Below, in pieces: positions 1-10,698 of a stretch of DNA of 36,387 nt; within the stretch, counting starts at the first letter, position 1; the number at the start of each line of letters is the position of its first letter. A model generated the notes under the pieces. That model was not told where the DNA came from. It made no database searches and was given only the letters and a program-made list of their open reading frames with translations. The position numbers were made by a program, and so were the translations under genes. This DNA comes from Candidatus Woesearchaeota archaeon (lineage in GTDB: Archaea; Nanobdellota; Nanobdellia; Woesearchaeales; GW2011-AR4): NCBI GenBank assembly GCA_002686855.1, contig NYYQ01000012.1, positions 1 to 36,387 of the forward strand. The letters are read 5' to 3'.

Positions 1-78
1 AAAAATAAAAAAGACCTTACAAAAGTAACTGAATTGTTAAAAAAGCTAAAAATTGAGTTTGAGTTGGTCAGGAAGTAA
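1..78 (+). CDS. C-terminal fragment of a CDS truncated by the window edge (...KNKKDLTKVTELLKKLKIEFELVRK*)
   Basis: Open frame 1 from base 1 to TAA at 76-78; lysine-rich amphipathic tail. Confidence 0.5.
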   Translation, partial: KNKKDLTKVTELLKKLKIEFELVRK

Positions 79-163
79 GATATTTATTCAACACCGCATA
101 AATCCTCGTATTTAAACTTTGTTATTATTCTATAATAGTTACAAATAACAAAATAAATTAAGG

Positions 164-1369
164 TTAAATTAATTTCCTTACTCTTAAAATACCTTCAATA
201 CTTTTAATTTTCTCTAAAGCTTTCTCTGTTATATCTCCATTAACGTCTACTATATTATAAGCTATACCTCCTTTGCTCTTGTTAAGCATCTCTTCAATGT
301 TAAGCTTTTCCTCTGCAAGCACAGCTGTAATTTTCTCAATCATTGCAGGGATATTTTTATTAATAATAGACAACCTTGCAGATCCATTCCTCCCCAGATT
401 ACATTCTGGAAAATTTACAGAACTGGTTATATTTCCATTCTCCAAATAATCTATTATCTGCTCAGAAACCATAATTGCGCAGTTTTCTTCAGCTTCTTTA
501 GTTGATGCTCCCAGGTGAGGAACTAAAATAACATTCTCAACTCCATGAAGTTTTTCACTGGGGAAATCAGTTATATACTTCCCAACAATACCTTTATCCA
601 GTGCTTCTTTTAAATCATCTTCATTAACAATTGGTCCTCTGGAAAAGTTCATTATTTTCACTCCTTGCTTTACTTTACTAAGAGTTTTCTTATTAAAAAG
701 ACCTTTTGTAGCATCGACCAATGGAACATTAACAGAAATATAATCTGATTTTTCAAGTAATTTGTTAAGGTCTGTTGCTTTCTTAACAGCAACTGATAAC
801 TTCCAGGCATTATCTACTGAAATATGAGGGTCATAACCAATAACTTCCATTCCTAATGCTGAAGCATCGTTAGCTATTAACATCCCAATAGCTCCTAATC
901 CTATAACTCCAAGTGTTTTTCCTTTAATCTCATTGCCCTTAAATCTTGATTTGTTTTTCTCAACTAAGTTTGCTAGTTCTTCATTAACCTCTTGTTTATC
1001 AGTCCAGTTAATTCCATCGACAATTCCTCTTGAAGATAGTAATAAGCTGCATAAAACTAATTCCTTCACAGCATTGGCATTTGCCCCGGGAGTATTAAAC
1101 ACAACAACACCCTTCCCTGTGCATTTATCAATGGGTATGTTATTTACACCGGCGCCTGCCCTGCCTATAGCCTTAACTGAGTCACTAAATTCCAGCTCAT
1201 GCAGATTATAGCTCCTAACGACTATTGCATCTGCATCCTTGCTAATCTCATTGCACTCCGCAATATCTATCCCTGGCTTTTGCTCCAAGCTGAATTTTGC
1301 TTCTTTGAATATTTTAGCCGCAACTTCACTGACTTTATCAGGTATTGTAATTTTCATTTTTAGCTCCAA
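164..1369 (-). CDS. serA: D-3-phosphoglycerate dehydrogenase with C-terminal ACT-like domain (likely start at internal MKITIPDKV)
   Basis: Translation has the 2-hydroxyacid dehydrogenase core (GRAGAGVNNI, GKTLGVIGLGAIG, VPHLGASTKEAEENCA) and an ACT-like C-terminus. Confidence 0.93.
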   Translation of the reverse strand: MELKMKITIPDKVSEVAAKIFKEAKFSLEQKPGIDIAECNEISKDADAIVVRSYNLHELEFSDSVKAIGRAGAGVNNIPIDKCTGKGVVVFNTPGANANAVKELVLCSLLLSSRGIVDGINWTDKQEVNEELANLVEKNKSRFKGNEIKGKTLGVIGLGAIGMLIANDASALGMEVIGYDPHISVDNAWKLSVAVKKATDLNKLLEKSDYISVNVPLVDATKGLFNKKTLSKVKQGVKIMNFSRGPIVNEDDLKEALDKGIVGKYITDFPSEKLHGVENVILVPHLGASTKEAEENCAIMVSEQIIDYLENGNITSSVNFPECNLGRNGSARLSIINKNIPAMIEKITAVLAEEKLNIEEMLNKSKGGIAYNIVDVNGDITEKALEKIKSIEGILRVRKLI

Positions 1370-2457
1370 TATTTTTCCAATTCTGCTGTATATTCTTTTA
1401 TCTCATCTAATGTTAAGTCTCCCATATGGGCAATCCTAAAAGTGGGGTTTTTCCCTTCTTCTTCTAACTTTGAATTCATCTCCCTATAGCCTGAATCTAT
1501 ACTATATCCTTTTTTGGCCATATCTCTCTTTATTTCCTTAAAATCAACGTCTTTTTTGTTGTTTATTATGCAGGAGACTGTATCTGAATGATACCCTTCC
1601 TCGGAAAACATCTCAAAGCCGTTCTTTTTGGCCCATTCTCTGGCAAAGGATGCCATTTCCTTATGTCTTTTGAATCTATTATCCAAGCCTTCTTTTTCAA
1701 TTCTTTCAATTTGCTTTTTCAAAGCATACAAATGAGGTATTGAAGGTGTATAAGGAGTCATATCCTTATCATAGTATTTTTTTAACTCCAATACATCAAA
1801 ATAATAACCTCTTCCCTCAACATTCTTTGCCTTTTCATAAGACCTAGAACTTATTGAAGCGGCTGCAATGCCTGCAGGAAGTGCAATTGCTTTTTGCACT
1901 GATGCCAAGCAAATATCTATACCTAATTTATCTGTTTCAATCTTAATCCCTCCTATAGATGAAACTGCATCGACAAACCATAAGACATTTGGATGTTTTT
2001 CCATTACCTTGGATATCACATCTAAATCAGACATAACCCCTGTAGGAGTCTCATTATGTACCATGCAAAAAACCTCAAAATTTCCTTTAGACAAAGCATC
2101 ATCAATTACTTCAGGTTTTACTGCTTTCCCATAATCAAAAATTATTCTCTCGACCTTTTTTCCGCATCTTTCGGAAACACTGGCCCATTTCTTAGAAAAA
2201 GCGCCATTTACGGCATGCAAAACCTTTTCATTGACGCAGCTTCTTATGCTTGCTTCCCAGAATCCTGATCCGGATGAAGTAGAAATTAAAACGTCATTCT
2301 CTGTGCAAAAAATCTTTTTGAGGCCTGGCTTAAGGCTCCCAAATAACTCTGTAAACTCCTTAGTCCTATGTCCTATCTGAGGGTGTGTTAACTCATCCAA
2401 TACTTCTTTTCTTACCTCTGTTGGACCTGGAATAAATAATTTATTTGTCATTTTCAA
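1360..2457 (-). CDS. Class V aminotransferase (serine-pyruvate/alanine-glyoxylate type; probable phosphoserine aminotransferase role by context)
   Basis: FIPGPTEV, GHRTKEF, WFVDAVSSIGGI, SVQKAIALPAG motifs; overlaps serA. Confidence 0.88.
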   Translation of the reverse strand: MKMTNKLFIPGPTEVRKEVLDELTHPQIGHRTKEFTELFGSLKPGLKKIFCTENDVLISTSSGSGFWEASIRSCVNEKVLHAVNGAFSKKWASVSERCGKKVERIIFDYGKAVKPEVIDDALSKGNFEVFCMVHNETPTGVMSDLDVISKVMEKHPNVLWFVDAVSSIGGIKIETDKLGIDICLASVQKAIALPAGIAAASISSRSYEKAKNVEGRGYYFDVLELKKYYDKDMTPYTPSIPHLYALKKQIERIEKEGLDNRFKRHKEMASFAREWAKKNGFEMFSEEGYHSDTVSCIINNKKDVDFKEIKRDMAKKGYSIDSGYREMNSKLEEEGKNPTFRIAHMGDLTLDEIKEYTAELEKYWS

Positions 2458-3620
2458 CTACCAATTCTATAAATAACAAGCCCGGAAAACATCTTAGGAT
2501 AAAAATACGTCGATTTTTGGGGCATTACCTTGCCTGTATTTGCAATATTAAAAGTCTGTTCCAATGACGGACACCTGACGAAAAATGCAGTATTTGAGTC
2601 ATTTATCGAGTCAATAGTTAATTTGTTGCCCTTCACAAACTTTATTTTCGGAGGTTTTTGCTCTTCCATGGGGATTTTAAGGATTTTCTCAAAAATGAGA
2701 TTATGGAGTATAGCCACATCAAGATTTTTAAATATCTCATTATCTTTAAAAACCTCATTAAGTATTTCTTCCTCTTTTAATTTTATTAAGTATTTTTTTT
2801 CTTTTGTAGAAACAATAAAGCTTTTTTCTTCTAAATTTGTAATTTCATCTGCTTCTTTAACATCAAAGTAATCACTAAAATCTTCAATATTCACTTTTTC
2901 ATTAACTAACCTGTTTGTTGGAAGAATTACCACTCCTTCATTAAAAGAATTTACCAAAGTTGCCATTACATATTCATTACCGTGCTCTTTTCTGTATTTC
3001 AATGCTGTTTTATACCTATGATGGCCATCGGCAATAAGTAATTTTTTATCTGACATTAACGAGACAATTTTTTCTATAACTTCCCCATTATCTATTTTCC
3101 ATATCTTATGAACACAATTATCATCATCTATGAATTTTATGTTTTCTTCTTTTTCTGTGGACAGAATTATCAAACTATCTATCTCCTTATTCCTATCCTG
3201 ATAAATTAAGAATATATTCTCCAGATTTGATCTTGTCTTTACCATCAAATCAAACCTATCATTTATATACTTGTCAAATGTCTTTTCATGGGGCAGTATA
3301 TTTTTACCGAAGTCCTCTATTTTTAACAAGCAGATAAACCCCGTTCTTGTTATTATCTTATTATCCAGCTTAAATTCCTGCTGATAGATATATAATGAAT
3401 CTTCATCCTTGACAAGTATTTTTTTATTGATCCATTCATTAAATAATTCTTTAGCTTTGTTATGGTCATCATTCAATATTAAATTTACAAAATTATATTC
3501 GGATAATTCCTGGAATCTCTTTTTCATATCATCATCAATCACATCATAAGGAGGAGTTATTACTTTTTGGAAATCAACATCTTTATACCTAAGTCCCCCA
3601 AACGCCTTAATTTCGACCAT
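2454..3620 (-). CDS. DUF1015 family protein
   Basis: Starts VEIKAFGGLRYKDVDFQKVITPPYDVID; ADGHHRYKTAL motif; 4-nt overlap with the aminotransferase. Confidence 0.88.
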   Translation of the reverse strand: MVEIKAFGGLRYKDVDFQKVITPPYDVIDDDMKKRFQELSEYNFVNLILNDDHNKAKELFNEWINKKILVKDEDSLYIYQQEFKLDNKIITRTGFICLLKIEDFGKNILPHEKTFDKYINDRFDLMVKTRSNLENIFLIYQDRNKEIDSLIILSTEKEENIKFIDDDNCVHKIWKIDNGEVIEKIVSLMSDKKLLIADGHHRYKTALKYRKEHGNEYVMATLVNSFNEGVVILPTNRLVNEKVNIEDFSDYFDVKEADEITNLEEKSFIVSTKEKKYLIKLKEEEILNEVFKDNEIFKNLDVAILHNLIFEKILKIPMEEQKPPKIKFVKGNKLTIDSINDSNTAFFVRCPSLEQTFNIANTGKVMPQKSTYFYPKMFSGLVIYRIGS

Positions 3621-3679
3621 TGAAATCCAAAATTTGCCATTAGTATTTATATTTATCCAATCTTTGATTTAAGAAAAAA

Positions 3680-4393
3680 TTAATGGAATTTTTTTTCTAA
3701 TGGAGTTCCTAAAACCCATCCTAATGAATTAACAGATCCAGAATCATATGCTGGAAAGTTTGTAATAGGACGAGCATCATCCCTATTACCTAAAACATAT
3801 CTCTCAACTAGATAAATCCGGGATTGTATTGCAAGCATCTCTTGATCAACATTTCTAGTTTTACCCAGTCTATGTCCTGACCGTAAAAGAGTTTCATATC
3901 TTTCCTCGAGTTCTTTTTTCCCACTACTGCTAAAATGATCTTTAACCCTACGTACTATGTCAATGTCTCTTCCCCTTAACATTCTTCTTAGGGTATCTGG
4001 GTTTTCTGTACTGGCGTGTATATACATAGCTGATACTAGTTCTGATTGTATCCTCTCTCTTAGCTTAGGAGTACTTAGTTCGTCAGAAGCAGTATTACTA
4101 AAATAAATTTGGATTGCTTCCTTGAATACCTCTACTAAAGACCCAGATTTAGCAACATCACTAATCCTATCTGAAAATCCGTATTCTACGCTGATTACAT
4201 CCGGAATTGGAAAATAAGCCTCTAGCCCTACCCAGTGCATTTTTCTGTATCCTCTTGCTGGTTCTATCAAAGCAATTTCAAGACTACCCATTCTTTGACT
4301 TAAGCTTCCAAAGTCGTCTGGTCTGTGCATCAAAGCCATTGCAATGTGCTCTGAAACCAATACACCAGGTGACAGTTCAACCTTTCCATTCAT
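3680..4393 (-). CDS. Hypothetical protein
   Basis: 237-aa ORF, normal composition, no recognised family. Confidence 0.6.
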   Translation of the reverse strand: MNGKVELSPGVLVSEHIAMALMHRPDDFGSLSQRMGSLEIALIEPARGYRKMHWVGLEAYFPIPDVISVEYGFSDRISDVAKSGSLVEVFKEAIQIYFSNTASDELSTPKLRERIQSELVSAMYIHASTENPDTLRRMLRGRDIDIVRRVKDHFSSSGKKELEERYETLLRSGHRLGKTRNVDQEMLAIQSRIYLVERYVLGNRDDARPITNFPAYDSGSVNSLGWVLGTPLEKKFH

Positions 4394-4526
4394 TTTTCCA
4401 TCTCACATTCCCAATTTTATATAATTCATATATTCTTGAAACAAATATTTTTCTAAGAACTATCGCCAATTTTTAATATGTAGAATGTGTTTCTTATATT
4501 TAAATCTTTTTATTATTGAGTAATAG

Positions 4527-6941
4527 TTACAAATCAACCACAACTTCATCATCTATATTAGAATCTTCTTTTAGCTTCTCAAAAACTATCTCTTCCGCAT
4601 TTGTTGTTGCGTATAAATCATCTTTCATTAATTCAAAGTCTTTTGCATTGATTTTTCCTTTGGCTAAAACTTTCTTAACTGGTTTGTTCAATGATAAGCT
4701 TTTTGCGGATTTTGCTTTTCTTACTTCCTGCAAAACAAAAACAAAGAAATCACCTGCTTTCTCTGCTTGTTCATCAATCATGTCCAAAGATGGCCATTTT
4801 GAAATATGAATGCTCTTATCTTTTTCATACTTTTTAAAATAATGTTGATATAGCTCTTCTGTTATAAAGGGCGTTATAGGAGCCATTAGTTTCATTATTG
4901 ATAATAAAGTATGATGCAAAGCATATTGAGCAGATAATCTTGCTTCCTTGCCCCTTTTATCTGCATTATATAATCTATCTTTAATTATCTCAAGATAATT
5001 ATCTGCAAAAGTATGCCAAAAAAACTTGTCTGTTTCCAGTTTAGTATGTGAATATTCGTAATTCATGAAATTCTCTGTTGATTCCTTAATTAACCTACTC
5101 AATTTAGATAATATCCATCTATCCATTGCTTCTAATTTTTTAGGTTTTCCTAATTTATAATCAACAAGATGCATAAAAGCAAACTTAGAAGCATTCCATA
5201 TCTTTGTTGTAAATCTCATTCCTGTTACTAAATCTTTTTCCTGGAATGGTAAATCATCTCCTAACCTGGAACCAGCTGCCCAGAACCTCAAAGCATCTGC
5301 AGAATATTTTTTAATCATCTCTCTAGGATCAACAATATTTCCTTTTGATTTTGACATCTTCTTACCATGGGGATCTAAAGCCCAACCAGAAATCATAGCA
5401 TTTTTCCAAGGAATGTTCTTATGATGAAAATAGCTCTTAACTACTGTGTTAAATAACCAAAATGTAATTATATCATGAGCCTGAGGCCTTAAACTCATAG
5501 GAAGTAATTTTTTAAATATTGGTTTACTTTTAAACAGCTCAGCTGCAATGTCCGGTGTTAAAGAAGAGGTTGCCCAAGTATCCAAAACATCTTTTTCCCC
5601 TATAAACTCATTTGAGCCGCATTTGCATTTTTTATTCGGTTTATCAACCAAAGGATCAACTGGCAGTTGTTTTTCATCTGCTACTAGAATTTCAGGGCAT
5701 TTTTTGCAATACCAAACTGGAATTGGAATTCCAAAATGTCTTTGTCTGGAAATATTCCAATCCCATTTTAAACCATCAATCCAATTTTCATACCTGGCCT
5801 TCATATGCTCAGGATACCATTTTATTTTTCTTCCATATTTAATAAAATCTTTTTTTAGGTCTAAATATTTGATAAACCATTGGTCTGTTGTTAATATTTC
5901 AATATCTGTCTCGCATCTTTCATGAACATTTACAACATGGTGTATGGGCTCTATTTTCTCTATTCTTCCTTCTTCTTCTAAAGCCTTAATAACAGCTTCT
6001 CTTGCTTTTTTAACATGCAATCCTTTAAATTTCCCGGCCTTCTCATTCAATGTTCCATCTTTATTCATTATCTCTATAGGTTCTATGTTAAACTCTTCCA
6101 TCCACTTTACATCATCCATATCTCCAAAAGTGCAATGGTAAACAATTCCAGAGCCAAATTCCATATCAACATCCTTATTTGCTTCTATCGTAACTGTTCT
6201 ATCAGAAAAAGGAATTTTTGCTTTTGCTCCGATTAATTTGTTAAATCTCTTATCATCAGGATGAATATGTATTGCAACACATGCAGGAAGCAATTCTGGC
6301 CTTGTTGTTGCAATTGATATTTGCTTATTTTTACTTGTATCAAATTTAATATAAACTAAATTGCTGTCTCTCTCAGAATCTTTCATCTCAACTTGAGCTA
6401 TTGCAGTTTGACATTCAGGACACCATACAAAAGGCGCTCTTTTCCTGTAAATTCTTCCCATTTTATGCAACTCTAAAAAAGACCTTTGGGAGATTATTTG
6501 AGAATGTTCATTAATTGTCGTATAGAAAACATCGTAATCAGCGCTTACCCCTATTCTCTTCCAATCATAAATAAAATCAGGTCTTATTTCTTCTAAAGTT
6601 CTAAGGCACAGCTCTACAAACTCTTTCCTTTTCATTTTCTGGCCTTTGACATTTTTTATCTTTTCTATCATCCTTTCTGTAGCCAAGCCATTATCATCCG
6701 TACCAAAGGGATAAAAAACATTTTTACCCAGCATTCTTTGGAATCTTGCAACAAAATCTTCCTGAGAATAAGAAAAACTATGGCCAAGATGCATTTTGCC
6801 GCTTACTGTAGGTGGAGGAGTATCTACTGAGTAAACTTCTGCTTTGCTGTCTGGATCAAAAGCATATATTTTCTCTTTTTCCCAATACTTTAGCCATTTC
6901 TCTTCTGCTTCATAGGCATTATAACGCTTTGACAATTCCAT
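4527..6941 (-). CDS. valS: Valyl-tRNA synthetase (track ORF extends to 7073; likely start is internal MELSKRYNAYEAEEKWLKYW)
   Basis: PPPTVSGKMHLGHSFSYSQEDFVARF (HIGH-type) and KKMSKSKGN (KMSKS) motifs. Confidence 0.95.
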   Translation of the reverse strand: MELSKRYNAYEAEEKWLKYWEKEKIYAFDPDSKAEVYSVDTPPPTVSGKMHLGHSFSYSQEDFVARFQRMLGKNVFYPFGTDDNGLATERMIEKIKNVKGQKMKRKEFVELCLRTLEEIRPDFIYDWKRIGVSADYDVFYTTINEHSQIISQRSFLELHKMGRIYRKRAPFVWCPECQTAIAQVEMKDSERDSNLVYIKFDTSKNKQISIATTRPELLPACVAIHIHPDDKRFNKLIGAKAKIPFSDRTVTIEANKDVDMEFGSGIVYHCTFGDMDDVKWMEEFNIEPIEIMNKDGTLNEKAGKFKGLHVKKAREAVIKALEEEGRIEKIEPIHHVVNVHERCETDIEILTTDQWFIKYLDLKKDFIKYGRKIKWYPEHMKARYENWIDGLKWDWNISRQRHFGIPIPVWYCKKCPEILVADEKQLPVDPLVDKPNKKCKCGSNEFIGEKDVLDTWATSSLTPDIAAELFKSKPIFKKLLPMSLRPQAHDIITFWLFNTVVKSYFHHKNIPWKNAMISGWALDPHGKKMSKSKGNIVDPREMIKKYSADALRFWAAGSRLGDDLPFQEKDLVTGMRFTTKIWNASKFAFMHLVDYKLGKPKKLEAMDRWILSKLSRLIKESTENFMNYEYSHTKLETDKFFWHTFADNYLEIIKDRLYNADKRGKEARLSAQYALHHTLLSIMKLMAPITPFITEELYQHYFKKYEKDKSIHISKWPSLDMIDEQAEKAGDFFVFVLQEVRKAKSAKSLSLNKPVKKVLAKGKINAKDFELMKDDLYATTNAEEIVFEKLKEDSNIDDEVVVDL

Positions 6942-7077
6942 AACATCATAGAAAAAAGTTTTGTTTTTAAAGGTTGTGGGATATATCAAGAAAATTTTAT
7001 ATAGAGATTGTAAAAGGGAGTAATAAAAATGACATATCACTTCCGCTTCGTGGATTTTATGAGGGTGTTTCAATAAG

Positions 7078-7788
7078 ATGGCTTATGCTAGTGCATTAGG
7101 AACAGAATCTAAAGTTCCAGATAGACTCCATGACCCTTCGGGTTTAAATGGAAGATTAGAATTGGCTTATTTAAGCATGCGCGGTACAGATCCACATACT
7201 GCTATTGGTAACCTGTTGAACCACGATGAGAAAGTCTTAGTGAGAAATGGTATGCACTCCTTAGGTGAATTATGTTTAGTCAGATTTGATTTAGAGGGTA
7301 TGGTGAACCCTACTTCCTCCAATTCTGATGTGGATACATTATTCGGTGAAAGTGATGCACTATTTTTTGAAGATGGACCTTTGGATGATAGTAATGTTTA
7401 CCCTTAGCAGCTAATTTCATTTCTACTGAAATACCTTGGGGATTTGAAAAAAGGGTTAAAAAAGGTTTAAGTCCGAAAGATTTTATTTTATATGGCCGTT
7501 TGAAAGGTGGCTCAATTCCATCTTTGGACGATGTAAATCGTGACTACGATCCTAGAAATGGAGGTATTTCTCTATATCCACGGAGATGGTAAAGACCAAG
7601 AAGTATACATTGTAAGGCCAAATGAATTAACATTAGTCCCATCTTATCTTAAGATATCAGAATTATTGCCAAAAGCAGATAGAAGATCAAGACTAGTCAT
7701 AGTAGAATCCAAAAATAGGATAAAAAGATTAAGAAAAGAAATTATTGCAGAAGGGATGATTCCTGTTCGAATGCAGCCCCTTAGTTAA
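7078..7788 (+). pseudogene. Hypothetical gene split by two compensating frameshifts (frames 1, then 0, then 1)
   Basis: ORFs 7078-7407 and 7540-7788 are joined by a coding-like frame-0 segment (about 7398-7589: LPLAANFISTEIPWGFEKRVKKGLSPKDFILYGRLKGGSIPSLDDVNRDYDPRNGGISLYPRRW*). Confidence 0.6.
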
Positions 7789-7839
7789 ATTTATTCTTCA
7801 ACCCAAACAAATAAATACTAAAAAAATAAACTATTTCTT

Positions 7840-9048
7840 ATGCACCCCTTCACAATAAAATACCAGCCAAAAACAACAAATGAAATCATAGGCCAAGACC
7901 TAGCAATAAAAAAACTAAAAGACTTTGTTATTAATTTTAAAAAACAAAAAAAGAATGCGGTCTTATTGTACGGTCCCCCAGGAACTGGAAAAACAATAAG
8001 TGCTTATGTAATTGCAAATGAGCTTGATCTTGAAATTCTTGAAATGAATGCCTCGGATATACGTAATGCAAACCAAATTAATTCTTTATTAGGTTCTGCT
8101 ATTTCTCAAATGAGCTTATTCTCAAAAGGAAAACTGATTTTAGTTGATGAAATAGACGGCCTCTCAGGAACAAAAGATCGGGGAGGATTGCTGGCAATAA
8201 CTAAATTAATAGAAAAAACATCATTTCCAATTATTTTAACCATACAAAATCCATGGGATTACAAGTTCAACAAATTAAAAAGAAAAACAGAGATGATTGA
8301 GTTTTCTCCCTTGGATTACCTGCCTATTTTTGAAATCTTAAAAAAAATATGTGATAAAGAAAAGATAATGTATGAGGAAAATGTGTTAAAAGGACTGGCA
8401 AGAAGGGCTGGAAATGATGCAAGATCAGCGATAAATGATCTACAAACTTTAACGATAGAAGCCAAAGAATTAACAAAGAAAAGCTTGGAAGATTTAGGAG
8501 AAAGAAACAAGCTTGAGAGCATGCCTACTGCATTGACAAAAATCTTTAAGACAACAGATCCAAAAATCGCAATAACTGCTTTTGATACTGTGAATGAGGA
8601 TCTTAATGAGCAGTTGTTATGGATAGATGAAAATCTGCCAAAAGAATATACAAAACCAGAAGATTTGGCAAAAGCATACGACAAGTTAAGCAAAGCAGAT
8701 GTCTTCAACAGAAGAATAAGGAGATGGCAGCATTGGAGATTTTTAATTTATATCAACGCTCTAATCACAGCAGGAATTGCAGTCTCAAAAGAGGAGCGCT
8801 ACAAGCACTTTGTCCAGTACAAGCCAACTGGAAGATTATTAAAATTATGGTGGGCAAAGCAAAAATCAATGAAAAAGAAAGCAATTGCCCAAAAACTTGC
8901 AGAAAAAACACACAGTTCAATAAAAGAAACATTAAAAGATACATTACCTTACTTACAAGCTACATTTAAAAAAAACAAAGATTTTAGGGAAAAACTAACA
9001 GAAGAATTGGATTTAAGCAGGGAAGAGGTTATGTGGTTGAGGAAATAA
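7840..9048 (+). CDS. rfcL: Replication factor C large subunit
   Basis: IKYQPKTTNEIIGQ; Walker A GPPGTGKT; Walker B LVDEIDGL; RRAGNDARSAINDLQ. Confidence 0.93.
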   Translation: MHPFTIKYQPKTTNEIIGQDLAIKKLKDFVINFKKQKKNAVLLYGPPGTGKTISAYVIANELDLEILEMNASDIRNANQINSLLGSAISQMSLFSKGKLILVDEIDGLSGTKDRGGLLAITKLIEKTSFPIILTIQNPWDYKFNKLKRKTEMIEFSPLDYLPIFEILKKICDKEKIMYEENVLKGLARRAGNDARSAINDLQTLTIEAKELTKKSLEDLGERNKLESMPTALTKIFKTTDPKIAITAFDTVNEDLNEQLLWIDENLPKEYTKPEDLAKAYDKLSKADVFNRRIRRWQHWRFLIYINALITAGIAVSKEERYKHFVQYKPTGRLLKLWWAKQKSMKKKAIAQKLAEKTHSSIKETLKDTLPYLQATFKKNKDFREKLTEELDLSREEVMWLRK

Positions 9049-9051
9049 ATT

Positions 9052-9072
9052 CTAAAATTTGTCAAATTTTAG
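9052..9072. terminator. Perfect palindrome just after rfcL, possible terminator or regulatory hairpin
   Basis: CTAAAATTTG-T-CAAATTTTAG starting 3 nt after the stop codon. Confidence 0.3.
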
Positions 9073-9193
9073 TGATTTATTTAAAAAATACTTATTTTTT
9101 GTCAAAAAGAAAGAATAAAAATATTGGATATCTAATAAATCTTTTTTAATTAAAACAACAAAATTTATAAAAAACTAACTAAACAATTCTTAC

Positions 9194-10684
9194 ATGGAAA
9201 AATTAAGCATAGAAGCTATGGCCACATTCTGCAAGAAAAAGGGTTTCGTTTATCCCAGTGCAGAGATTTATGGTGGCCTTGCGGGATTCTGGGACTTTGG
9301 CCATTTAGGCGTAGAACTAAAAAATAACATCAAAAATGAATGGTGGAACTACCATGTTAAACAAAGAGAAGATATTATGGGCATTGATGGTAGCATTATA
9401 ACACACCCAAAAGTATGGGAAGCATCTGGCCATGTTGAAAACTTTGAAGATGTGATGTTAACATGCTCAAAATGCAATGAAAAAACCAGAGCTGATCATT
9501 TAATTGAAGAAAAACTAAAGACAAATGTAGAAGGCCGGAGTGTTGATGAAATCAACAAAATAATAAAAAAAAATAATTTAAAGTGCCCAAAGTGCAACTC
9601 TGATTTTAAGGAATTAAAAAAATTCAGTTTAATGTTAAAAACAAGCATAGGTCCTTTAGAAGATAAAAGCTCTATTTCTTACTTAAGGCCTGAAACTGCC
9701 CAGTTAATTTTTGCTAATTTTAAGCTAGTCTCAGATAACGCCCGTTTAAAGTTGCCATTTGGCATAGCTCAAATAGGAAAAGGTTTCAGAAATGAAATTT
9801 CTCCAAGAGACTTTTTATTTAGATGCAGAGAATTTGAAATGATGGAGATAGAATACTTTGTGCATCCGGATAAAGCAGAAAAATGTCCCTCCATTAAGGA
9901 AGTGGAAAATGAAGAACTAAATTTCCTGACATCAGAGATGCAGCAAAAAAAACAAGAACCAAAAGAAATGAAAGTCAAAGATGCTCTAAAGAAAAAACTA
10001 GTTTCAGAATGGCATGCTTACTGGCTTGCTACAGAACAAAAATGGTTTACAGATTTAGGAGCTAAACCAGAAAACTTTAGAGTAAGACAACACCTAAAAG
10101 AAGAAAAAAGTCATTATGCTACAGACACATGGGACCTTGAATATAATTTTCCTTTTGGCTGGAAAGAATTGCAAGGCATAGCAAACAGGACTGATTTTGA
10201 CCTAAAACAGCATATGAAATTTTCCGGTAATGACCTAAGCATTTTTGATGAGGAAACAAAGAAAAAAATTATTCCATATGTTATAGCAGAGCCTTCACAA
10301 GGTGTAGAACGCGCTTTCCTGGTTTTCATGTTCGATTCTTACACTTATGATAAAAAAAGGGGAAATGCTGTTTTAAAGCTGCATCCTAAGTTAGCTCCAG
10401 TAAAAGTTGGTATTTTTCCATTAGTTAATAAATTAGACAATGAAGCTAAAAAAGTCTATGATTTGCTAAAATCAGATTTTAATAGCATTTTTGATAAAAG
10501 TGGAAGCATAGGGAGAAGATATGCAAGAGCAGATGAAATTGGTATTCCTTACTGCATTACAATAGATTTTGATAGTTTAAAAGATAAGAAAGTTACAGTT
10601 AGAAACCGCAATGACACAAAACAAATAAGAGTAAAAATAAATGATTTAAAGGAAACTATGGGTAAATTAATTGATAATCCATAA
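9194..10684 (+). CDS. glyS: Glycyl-tRNA synthetase (archaeal/eukaryal class II alpha2 type)
   Basis: FCKKKGFVYPSAEIYGGLAGFWDFGHLGVELKNNIK; RPETAQLIFANFK; IAEPSQGVERAFLVFMFDSY. Confidence 0.95.
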   Translation: MEKLSIEAMATFCKKKGFVYPSAEIYGGLAGFWDFGHLGVELKNNIKNEWWNYHVKQREDIMGIDGSIITHPKVWEASGHVENFEDVMLTCSKCNEKTRADHLIEEKLKTNVEGRSVDEINKIIKKNNLKCPKCNSDFKELKKFSLMLKTSIGPLEDKSSISYLRPETAQLIFANFKLVSDNARLKLPFGIAQIGKGFRNEISPRDFLFRCREFEMMEIEYFVHPDKAEKCPSIKEVENEELNFLTSEMQQKKQEPKEMKVKDALKKKLVSEWHAYWLATEQKWFTDLGAKPENFRVRQHLKEEKSHYATDTWDLEYNFPFGWKELQGIANRTDFDLKQHMKFSGNDLSIFDEETKKKIIPYVIAEPSQGVERAFLVFMFDSYTYDKKRGNAVLKLHPKLAPVKVGIFPLVNKLDNEAKKVYDLLKSDFNSIFDKSGSIGRRYARADEIGIPYCITIDFDSLKDKKVTVRNRNDTKQIRVKINDLKETMGKLIDNP

Positions 10685-10698
10685 ATTTTATATATGAT

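Noticed and set aside
4207-4476. Plus-strand 89-aa ORF overlapping the 3680-4393 gene
   Set aside because: Antisense to a more plausible ORF and no recognisable features.
5548-6236. Plus-strand ORFs inside valS (and similar antisense ORFs within serA, aspS, glyS, rfcL, eif2g)
   Set aside because: Antisense to strongly conserved genes, with low-complexity Ser/Phe-rich translations typical of shadow frames.
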